Positions 1 to 4,410 of a DNA stretch of 7,398 nt are shown piece after piece (positions within the stretch are counted from its first letter, which is position 1; each line of letters opens with the position of its first letter). The stretch spans positions 1-7,398 of the forward strand of contig JAGPEW010000034.1 in NCBI GenBank assembly GCA_018056825.1, given 5' to 3'. A model generated the notes under the pieces. That model ran no database searches. It was not told the DNA's origin and saw nothing but the letters and a program-made list of their open reading frames with translations. The DNA is from Candidatus Sordicultor aquaticus (GTDB lineage: Bacteria > Atribacterota > Atribacteria > Atribacterales > Caldatribacteriaceae). The position numbers were made by a program, and so were the translations under genes.

Positions 1-26
1 TTTTGTTACCTGTCTCTTGACATTTA

Positions 27-41
27 TCACAGTTACTGTGA
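27..41. promoter_or_regulatory. 15-bp near-perfect dyad (operator-like)
   Basis: TCACAGT and ACTGTGA flank a single central T, so the 15 bases are symmetric. A perfect TTGACA hexamer lies five bases upstream at 17-22, but no -10 box sits at the usual spacing on the plus strand. The symmetry resembles a binding site for a dimeric regulator, but no gene start nearby makes this firm. It could also be part of the adjacent repeats. Confidence 0.25.
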
Positions 42-69
42 GCTTCATTTTCCTGTATGGTATGGCAGC

Positions 70-106
70 AATCCCTTTCTGGGTCAATTGCGAGCCTCGA
101 GGGATT
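70..106. repeat. Inverted repeat containing a GTCAATTGCGAGCC motif
   Basis: Arms AATCCCT (70-76) and AGGGATT (100-106) enclose 23 bases. Inside is GTCAATTGCGAGCC (83-96), which recurs with one base deleted and one substitution as GTCATCGCGAGCC at 217-229. From memory, motifs of the GTCATTGCGAGC type are common parts of dispersed intergenic repeats in several bacterial phyla. Membership here is inferred from the two local copies and the flanking dyads. Confidence 0.4.
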
Positions 107-122
107 CTTCTTTCCTCAGTAG

Positions 123-151
123 TCTTTATCTTTTTGGGGGGTTGATAAAGA
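123..151. repeat. Inverted repeat, 8-bp arms
   Basis: TCTTTATC (123-130) and GATAAAGA (144-151) are perfect complements separated by 13 bases containing a T run and a G run. There is no U tract after the right arm, so it is not an obvious terminator on the plus strand. It lies between two repeat-like units and may belong to the same composite element. Confidence 0.35.
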
Positions 152-167
152 GGCTTTGTCTCCTCAT

Positions 168-207
168 TGTCTGGATTCCTGATAGATACATTCAGGAATG
201 ACGGACA
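168..207. repeat. Palindromic ATTCCTGA/TCAGGAAT repeat element
   Basis: ATTCCTGA (175-182) and TCAGGAAT (192-199) form a perfect 8-bp stem with a 9-base loop. Outer TGTC (168-171) and GACA (204-207) can extend it across an internal loop. The right flank, GGAATGACGG, is immediately reused in a second dyad (198-221). The ATTCC-N-GGAAT architecture recalls palindromic intergenic repeats such as neisserial dRS3 (ATTCCC-N8-GGGAAT). Assignment to a family is by shape only, and genome copy number is unknown. Confidence 0.5.
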
Positions 208-229
208 TGGTTAACCGTCATCGCGAGCC
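198..229. repeat. ATGACGG/CCGTCAT dyad followed by GTCATCGCGAGCC
   Basis: ATGACGG (198-204) and CCGTCAT (215-221) are perfect complements around a 10-base loop. The right arm overlaps GTCATCGCGAGCC (217-229), a variant of the motif at 83-96. Two repeat modules therefore appear fused end to end, as expected for adjacent insertions or one composite palindromic element. Confidence 0.4.
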
Positions 230-235
230 CGAACA

Positions 236-263
236 GCCTGTGGTACAAGATTAAAAGGCAAAA
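236..263 (+). repeat. Imperfect direct repeat, copy 1
   Basis: This 28-base segment beginning GCCTGTGGTACAAGATTAAA matches the segment at 313-340 at about 22 of 28 positions by eye. The copies start 77 bases apart, and the 9-bp hairpin at 288-312 lies directly before copy 2. It may be a duplicated module of the intergenic repeat. Confidence 0.4.
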
Positions 264-287
264 GAGATGAAAAGGACTAAAACTATA

Positions 288-312
288 ACGCTGGAGAACA
301 ACACTCCAGCGT
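288..312. repeat. Perfect 9-bp stem-loop
   Basis: ACGCTGGAG (288-296) and CTCCAGCGT (304-312) pair perfectly around a 7-base loop (AACAACA). No U tract follows on either strand, so it is not a typical intrinsic terminator. It abuts the second direct-repeat copy. A folded RNA element or part of a mobile palindromic repeat are both possible. Confidence 0.45.
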
Positions 313-340
313 GCCTGCGGCGCAAGATTAAAGACCAAAA
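313..340 (+). repeat. Imperfect direct repeat, copy 2
   Basis: Begins GCCTGCGGCGCAAGATTAAA and aligns without gaps to 236-263, with about six differences clustered in the middle and near the right end. It directly follows the stem-loop at 288-312. Confidence 0.4.
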
Positions 341-400
341 TGAAAAACGAAAGTACTCTAATCTCCTAAACAGCTGCAAAGACTTATAAAGGTAGAAAAA

Positions 401-409
401 TGGTAAAAT
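401..409 (+). promoter_or_regulatory. Extended -10 promoter for the small membrane protein gene
   Basis: TGG-TAAAAT (401-409) matches an extended -10 element with one departure from TATAAT. It lies 31 bases before the start codon, leaving room for a short leader. The hexamer 17 bases upstream (GACTTA, 381-386) is a poor -35 box, consistent with dependence on the extended -10. Confidence 0.45.
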
Positions 410-440
410 ATATAACTAAACAAATAAGGAGGAAAGCACA

Positions 441-749
441 ATGAATAAAGATTTTACTACGGAGAGAAATCTCTTAATTGTTGGATTGGTTACCATTGCT
501 TTAGGAATAATTCAAGTATTAGTCTTCCCCCCTCTCGTGATAGGAGTAGGATTTGTTCGCTCCCTTATCCCTTTTATCACTAGCGGTGTTTTTATTGTTC
601 TAGGTTGGAAAATGATGTGGTTTCTACTTATACCCGGTGCTTTTCTTTTGGGTTCATCTCTGGGAGTGATTTTTAACTATCCTTACGGAGGAGCTCTTTT
701 AGGAGCTGGAGTGGGTCTTTTAATCAGTGCTTTCCCTCGAGGGAAATGA
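441..749 (+). CDS. Small four-helix membrane protein, function unknown
   Basis: A 102-residue, very hydrophobic protein that I cannot assign to a family. The start is well supported: AAGGAGG (426-432) lies 8 bases before the ATG, and an extended -10 promoter lies just upstream. The protein opens with a charged N-terminus (MNKDFTTER) and then shows about four membrane segments, near residues 10-29, 39-55, 58-78 and 82-98. The last helix carries a glycine-rich stretch (G83, G84, G88, G90, G92), a pattern that often favours close helix packing. The C-terminus is short and basic (PRGK). No catalytic or ligand motif is visible. The gene is monocistronic, with repeats upstream and a hairpin terminator directly downstream, converging on the chemoreceptor gene, so neighbours give no functional clue. 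It is probably a real gene given the complete set of expression signals. Confidence 0.75.
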   Translation: MNKDFTTERNLLIVGLVTIALGIIQVLVFPPLVIGVGFVRSLIPFITSGVFIVLGWKMMWFLLIPGAFLLGSSLGVIFNYPYGGALLGAGVGLLISAFPRGK

Positions 750-757
750 TTTTTAAC

Positions 758-774
758 GGGGGGCAAAGCCCCCC
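758..774. terminator. GC-rich hairpin between convergent genes
   Basis: GGGGGGC and GCCCCCC pair around an AAA loop to give a 7-bp all-GC stem, nine bases after the small membrane protein stop and 11 bases beyond the chemoreceptor stop. The plus-strand tail ATTATTATC is moderately U-rich. The minus-strand tail is poorer, so termination of the chemoreceptor transcript here is inferred. A second perfect palindrome (TTTCCCTCGAGGGAAA, 731-746) followed by TTTTT (750-754) precedes it, making a tandem arrangement for plus-strand transcription. Confidence 0.75.
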
Positions 775-785
775 ATTATTATCTC

Positions 786-2969
786 TCAAACTTTAAATTT
801 TTCTACCAGTCTCTGTAGGTCTTGAGCTAGTTTAGCTAGAGACTCAGTAGCTGAGGAAATTTCTTCTAGCGATGCACTTTGCTCTTCAGTAGACGCAGAA
901 ACCTCTTGTGAAGAAGCAGCATTTTCTTCCGAAACCGAAGCAATGGAGGAAATATCTTCGGTAATAGATTTGATATTCTGAGTAACTTTCTCTACTAGCT
1001 GGAAGTTATCTTCAGAAAGCGCACTCACTTCTTGCGCGCTTTCTATGGAACTGCTTAATGATTTTTCTGCTTCTTCTAAAGTAGAAGAAAGACGAGAAAC
1101 ACTTTCTATTATTTTCTCTGCCGAAGTTCGAATCTGAAGGAAGTTTTTACTGGTCTCCTCCCCTTGAGCTACTCCTTCTTCCACTTTTTCTTCTGCTCCT
1201 TTCATCTTCTCTACTGCTTCTCTAGTATCATTTTGGATTTCCTTAACTAAAGCAGCTATATTCTTAGCCGCCTCTCCTGCCTCTCCAGCTAACTTTCTCA
1301 CTTCTTCTGCAACTACAGCAAACCCCCGTCCGGCATCTCCGGCTCGGGCAGCTTCAATTGCAGCATTTAGGGCTAAAAGATTAGTTTGTTCGGCAATCCC
1401 AGATATAAGGTCTACAATCTTCCCCACTTCTTGAGAACGCCCATCTAAAGTAGCAATAGATTGAGCCACCTCTTGAGTAGCTTGCGAGATAGAACGAATA
1501 TTATCTTCCAAAGTGGAAAGTAATTGCTCACCTTTTTGAGCTATTTTCCGGTTCTCTTCTGATTCCTGAATAGCATCAGTCATCACCTTTTGAGTAGAAG
1601 ATAAAGCTTCTCGATTGAGAGAAAGAGCTTTCTGCATTTCTTGCAAAAGTTCCAAATTCTTTGCTGTAGATTGGTGAATAGTCTCTACTTTTTGCACAAT
1701 GTCTTCTGCCTCTCTGTTTACTTTTTCAATCTCTACACTTTGTTCAGTGGAACCCTGAGCAATTTGAGAAATAGTTTTGGCAATTTCTTCAGTAGCTTTG
1801 GAAACTTCTTCAATGGAAGAAGAAAGCTCTTCTGAAGAAGCAGCAAGGGTAGAAGAAGTGTTGATAATATTAGTAACTAATTCCCGGATATGTTCGAGCA
1901 TACTGCGAAAGGCAGAACTTAACCTTCCCACTTCATCTTGAGTTTTTATTTCCTCTACTTCCTGATTTAAATCTCCCTTTGCCACTTTCTGAACTACAGC
2001 AGTGATTTTTTCCAGAGGACGAGCAAAAGAAGAAGTAATTGCTAGAGATACAAAAACAACAATTATGGCGGTTATAACCACTATAATAAGAATTAAGTTA
2101 ACCATTGCTTTTGCCGGAGCAACTACTTCAACATAGGGGAAAGTAGCCACTACTTGCCAATTTTTAAGATTATCTCCAGAAAAGAAACCCCAGGGTTCAA
2201 TTTTGTGGAAAGTAACTATTTTATCTACTCCCTGAAAAGTATAGCGGTGAGTACCTTCTTGTTCTTGAAACACCGCTTTCAAGAATTCCAAGTCCAACTC
2301 CTCTAATGTTTTACCCACAATGTTAAAATCGGGATGAATTACTATTTTATTCTGAGATGTGTCATATACATAGACATATCCAGTCTGGGCAAGCTTCACC
2401 CCTTGCATGAGCTGTTCAGAGCTTTTTTGAATATCCAAACGAATAGATATCGCTCCGATGAAATTACCTCCTTCATCAAAAACGGGAGCAGCAAAATTTA
2501 AAATATATACTCCAAGATCTATGGATTCTCTAAGGTCACTTAAATATGGTTTTTTAGTAGAAACAACTGCTTTAAACCACTCAGTAGAACTTTTATCTTC
2601 TCCAATGCCATTATTATGAGAGTCAGCTATTTGGACACCCTTAGAGTCGGTAAGAGAAGCAGTAGTATAGGTAGAGTGGTTAGAAATAAAATCCGCTAAA
2701 GCGGCGGATTTTTTAGTAACGTCAGCATTAGGATTCATAATATAGTAATTTTGAGCTAAATACTGAGCATGCCCTAACCCCTCATTCATCATTATGGAAA
2801 GTGTTTTTCCCATCTCCAGAGCAATAACCTTATCGCTTTCAATCTCTCCATCTAAAAGAGTACGTTGAAACTGAGTAATTCCTGAAATGGCTAAAACTAA
2901 AACAGGGATTAAAGAAAGGATCAAAAACCAGAAAAGCAGCTTGCTGCGTAAACTTTTGAATTTTAGCAT
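786..2969 (-). CDS. Methyl-accepting chemotaxis protein with periplasmic Cache-type sensor
   Basis: A transmembrane chemoreceptor of 727 residues that would couple an extracellular ligand to the CheA/CheW complex. After a basic N-terminus comes TM1 (about 11-31), a periplasmic region of roughly 250 residues typical of double-Cache sensors (for example PYLSD near 141 and GAISIRLDI near 172), TM2 (about 288-311), a HAMP domain (about 312-366) with DEVGRL, and a long cytoplasmic coiled coil. The conserved hairpin tip is clear: EQTNLLALNAAIEAARAG around 527-544, followed by GRGFAVVAEEVRKLA. Glu/Gln-rich stretches on both arms suit methylation sites. There is no C-terminal pentapeptide tether for CheR/CheB; the chain ends in LVEKFKV. 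The start is set at the ATG with AGGAGG seven bases upstream. A longer form from GTG at 3032 adds 21 residues but begins inside the -10 box of the sigma-28 promoter. The ligand is unknown. Confidence 0.93.
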   Translation of the reverse strand: MLKFKSLRSKLLFWFLILSLIPVLVLAISGITQFQRTLLDGEIESDKVIALEMGKTLSIMMNEGLGHAQYLAQNYYIMNPNADVTKKSAALADFISNHSTYTTASLTDSKGVQIADSHNNGIGEDKSSTEWFKAVVSTKKPYLSDLRESIDLGVYILNFAAPVFDEGGNFIGAISIRLDIQKSSEQLMQGVKLAQTGYVYVYDTSQNKIVIHPDFNIVGKTLEELDLEFLKAVFQEQEGTHRYTFQGVDKIVTFHKIEPWGFFSGDNLKNWQVVATFPYVEVVAPAKAMVNLILIIVVITAIIVVFVSLAITSSFARPLEKITAVVQKVAKGDLNQEVEEIKTQDEVGRLSSAFRSMLEHIRELVTNIINTSSTLAASSEELSSSIEEVSKATEEIAKTISQIAQGSTEQSVEIEKVNREAEDIVQKVETIHQSTAKNLELLQEMQKALSLNREALSSTQKVMTDAIQESEENRKIAQKGEQLLSTLEDNIRSISQATQEVAQSIATLDGRSQEVGKIVDLISGIAEQTNLLALNAAIEAARAGDAGRGFAVVAEEVRKLAGEAGEAAKNIAALVKEIQNDTREAVEKMKGAEEKVEEGVAQGEETSKNFLQIRTSAEKIIESVSRLSSTLEEAEKSLSSSIESAQEVSALSEDNFQLVEKVTQNIKSITEDISSIASVSEENAASSQEVSASTEEQSASLEEISSATESLAKLAQDLQRLVEKFKV
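2688..2712. other. Terminator-like stem-loop inside the chemoreceptor gene
   Basis: AAAATCCGC (2688-2696) and GCGGATTTT (2704-2712) pair perfectly around a 7-base loop. The 3' side runs into T-rich sequence on both strands: TTTTTT on the plus strand and TTTTATTTCT on the coding minus strand. It lies within the Cache-domain coding region around codons 86-94 of the chemoreceptor. It may simply reflect codon choice for KKSAALADF. Coupled translation would normally suppress termination in the sense direction. Confidence 0.3.
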
Positions 2970-2976
2970 AATGTCT

Positions 2977-2982
2977 CCTCCT
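2977..2982 (-). promoter_or_regulatory. Ribosome-binding site fixing the chemoreceptor start
   Basis: Read on the minus strand, AGGAGG lies seven bases before the ATG at 2969 and is extended by ATAGGAGGAGA. The only longer in-frame start (GTG at 3032) lacks a comparable site and lies upstream of the predicted transcription start, so this site decides the N-terminus. Confidence 0.8.
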
Positions 2983-3022
2983 ATCCCAGGGATTAATTTT
3001 CTGTCCCACAACTCACTTATAA

Positions 3023-3049
3023 ATATCGGCACGATCAGGAAAAACTTTA
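3023..3049 (-). promoter_or_regulatory. Sigma-28 (FliA/SigD-type) promoter for the chemoreceptor gene
   Basis: On the minus strand, TAAAGTTT (3049-3042) is followed by an 11-base spacer and GCCGATAT (3030-3023). The classical flagellar sigma-28 consensus is TAAAGTTT-N11-GCCGATAA, so 15 of 16 positions match with exact spacing. The expected transcription start near 3015-3017 gives a leader of about 45 bases containing the AGGAGG site. Chemoreceptors are standard late flagellar-regulon genes, so the site and the gene support each other. Confidence 0.88.
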
Positions 3050-3101
3050 ATTCGGGAAAGGGGAGCTCTCTAAAACATCAGGGATTTTTTGAACAGCCTT
3101 A

Positions 3102-3113
3102 TTCAATATTGAA
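3102..3113. promoter_or_regulatory. 12-bp palindrome overlapping the permease -35 box
   Basis: TTCAATATTGAA is a perfect palindrome whose right end overlaps the TTGAAA -35 hexamer (3109-3114) of the downstream permease promoter. A dyad in that position is well placed for a repressor, although AT-rich palindromes of this length can occur by chance. Confidence 0.3.
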
Positions 3114-3138
3114 AGAGCAATAAAACCAGATTTATAAT
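3109..3138 (+). promoter_or_regulatory. Sigma-A/sigma-70 promoter for the MFS permease
   Basis: TTGAAA (3109-3114) and a perfect TATAAT (3133-3138) are separated by 18 bases, 31 bases before the GTG start. This gives a short leader containing AAAGGAGG (3155-3162). It diverges from the sigma-28 promoter with about 60 bases between the two -35 regions. Confidence 0.7.
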
Positions 3139-3154
3139 ATCAGCATTATTAATC
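3129..3154. promoter_or_regulatory. Imperfect dyad spanning the -10 box and start site
   Basis: GATTTATAAT (3129-3138) and ATTATTAATC (3145-3154) are complementary at 9 of 10 positions around a 6-base centre (ATCAGC). The left arm contains the TATAAT hexamer and the right arm covers the predicted transcription start, a typical repressor-operator placement. No cognate regulator gene is in the window. Confidence 0.35.
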
Positions 3155-3169
3155 AAAGGAGGCAAAAAA

Positions 3170-4357
3170 GTGAATAAGAAAGCTTCCCAAAAAAGAACCA
3201 AAGCACTTCAATTTATAGTCCTTATGGGATTAGTGAGTCTCTTTGGTGACATAGTTTATGAAGGCTCACGAGGAGTTATTGGCCCTTATCTGGCCCTTTT
3301 AGGAGCAAGCGCATCAGTTGTGGGCTTAGTTGGGGGGTTGGGCGAATTCATCGGATACGCTCTTCGGCTTTTTTCCGGTTTTATGGCCGATCGAACTAAA
3401 GCTTATTGGATCTTTACTTTTATCGGTTACGGTCTTATCCTCTCTATTCCCCTCCTTTCTTTTGCTAACAGTTGGTGGATAGCAGCTTTATTCATAATTT
3501 TAGAGAGAGCAGGCAAGGCTTTCCGTTCTCCAGCTCGAGACACTATTCTCTCTTATGCTACCAAAGAAGTAGGACGAGGGTTTGGTTTTGGCATCCATGA
3601 AGCATTAGACCAAATTGGTGCTATTATTGGTCCTCTAATCTTCTCTTTTATTCTATTATTTGGTGGTGATTATCGTTCTGGATTTTCCATCCTCTGGATA
3701 CCAGCTTTAATCGTCATAGGAATTCTATTCATTGCTAGAAATCAGTTACCTCACCCTGAGAAATTGGAAACTACTAAAGAATCGGAAAATAAAGACAATA
3801 AAATATTTTCCCGGGTATTTATTCTCTATTCTTTGTTTACCTTTCTTGCTGTAGCAGGATTTGCCAACTTTACCCTCATTTCTTATCATCTCAAAATAAA
3901 GTCAATTATGAGTGATGTCCAAATTCCCACTTTTTATGCCTTAGCTATGGGAGTTGATGCTTTAATAGCTCTTTTAATAGGAAGAGCTTACGACCGAGTG
4001 GGACTAAGAACTCTAATAGTAATACCTTTCCTTTCCCTTTTTATCCCTTTCTTTGCTTTCTCCAATAGTATGGTTTCTGCAATTATCGGGATAATTCTGT
4101 GGGGAATAGTTTTAGGTGTTCACGAAACCATAATGCGGGCAGCGGTGGCCGATCTAACTTCCATAAGTCATCGAGGTTCAGCTTATGGAATTTTCAATAC
4201 CATTTATGGATTATCCTGGCTTTTAGGAGGAGCTCTGATGGGAATACTATATGAAATCTCTGTTTCTTATTTAATCATTTTCGCCGTGCTATTTGAGTTG
4301 GCCTCCATCCCTCTTCTATTGATTTTAGAAAGAGAGCCCAAAGCTCAAACAGATTAA
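3170..4357 (+). CDS. Major facilitator superfamily permease, substrate unknown
   Basis: A 395-residue inner-membrane transporter with about 12 hydrophobic segments in two halves joined by a charged cytoplasmic loop (about residues 190-212). MFS motif A occurs in both halves: GFMADRTKA at 70-78 (G70, D74, R75) and GRAYDRVG at 271-278 (D275, R276), each at the expected loop between helices 2-3 and 8-9. Further conserved-looking segments are RSPARD (119-124), a FGFGIHEALDQIGAIIGP stretch (138-155) and GVHETIMRAAVADL (316-329). The size and layout fit a proton-coupled symporter or drug/metabolite efflux pump, but nothing identifies the substrate. The start is GTG, with AAAGGAGG seven bases upstream and a good promoter before it. 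It lies 53 bases before a dehydrogenase gene on the same strand that has its own promoter-like element. Some readthrough between them is possible because no hairpin separates them. Confidence 0.88.
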   Translation: MNKKASQKRTKALQFIVLMGLVSLFGDIVYEGSRGVIGPYLALLGASASVVGLVGGLGEFIGYALRLFSGFMADRTKAYWIFTFIGYGLILSIPLLSFANSWWIAALFIILERAGKAFRSPARDTILSYATKEVGRGFGFGIHEALDQIGAIIGPLIFSFILLFGGDYRSGFSILWIPALIVIGILFIARNQLPHPEKLETTKESENKDNKIFSRVFILYSLFTFLAVAGFANFTLISYHLKIKSIMSDVQIPTFYALAMGVDALIALLIGRAYDRVGLRTLIVIPFLSLFIPFFAFSNSMVSAIIGIILWGIVLGVHETIMRAAVADLTSISHRGSAYGIFNTIYGLSWLLGGALMGILYEISVSYLIIFAVLFELASIPLLLILEREPKAQTD

Positions 4358-4361
4358 ATTT

Positions 4362-4370
4362 TGTTATAAT
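4362..4370 (+). promoter_or_regulatory. Extended -10 promoter for the dehydrogenase gene
   Basis: TGT-TATAAT (4362-4370) is a perfect extended -10 element starting five bases after the permease stop codon and 40 bases before the ATG. The hexamer 17 bases upstream (AGCTCA) does not resemble a -35 box. The 50-base gap is very AT-rich and ends in GGAGGG, five bases before the start codon. Confidence 0.55.
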
Positions 4371-4410
4371 GACTTTATACATATAAATAAAATAATGTTG
4401 GAGGGAATGT

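Larger units (their letters stand above)
1..440. other. Repeat-rich intergenic region without a supported gene
   Basis: No reading frame here has a good start, ribosome site and protein-like composition. What can be seen is a series of short dyads and repeats: a 15-bp near-palindrome (27-41), AATCCCT/AGGGATT arms (70-76, 100-106), TCTTTATC/GATAAAGA arms (123-130, 144-151), an ATTCCTGA hairpin (175-199), ATGACGG/CCGTCAT arms (198-204, 215-221), a 9-bp stem (288-312), and an imperfect direct repeat (236-263, 313-340). Bases 341-440 hold the promoter and ribosome site of the small membrane protein gene. The dense dyads resemble dispersed intergenic repeat elements rather than a decayed gene. Confidence 0.6.

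Noticed and set aside
1..48. Possible minus-strand gene starting at ATG 48 and running off the left edge
   Set aside because: Only 16 codons are visible, the AGGA upstream is too close to the ATG, and an overlapping frame looks equally plausible.
1..201. Open plus-strand frame from the left edge to a TGA at 199-201 (66 codons)
   Set aside because: It runs through several inverted repeats, has an unbalanced Cys/Leu/Ser-rich composition and no recognisable motif. It could be the end of a gene starting outside the window, but nothing supports it.
1641..1835. Plus-strand open frame of 64 codons opposite the chemoreceptor gene
   Set aside because: It lies antisense to the conserved coiled-coil coding sequence, has low-complexity Phe/Asn/Ser content and no ribosome site.
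2970..3032. 21-residue N-terminal extension of the chemoreceptor from GTG at 3032
   Set aside because: The GTG overlaps the -10 box of the sigma-28 promoter, there is no ribosome site, and the ATG at 2969 has an ideal AGGAGG.
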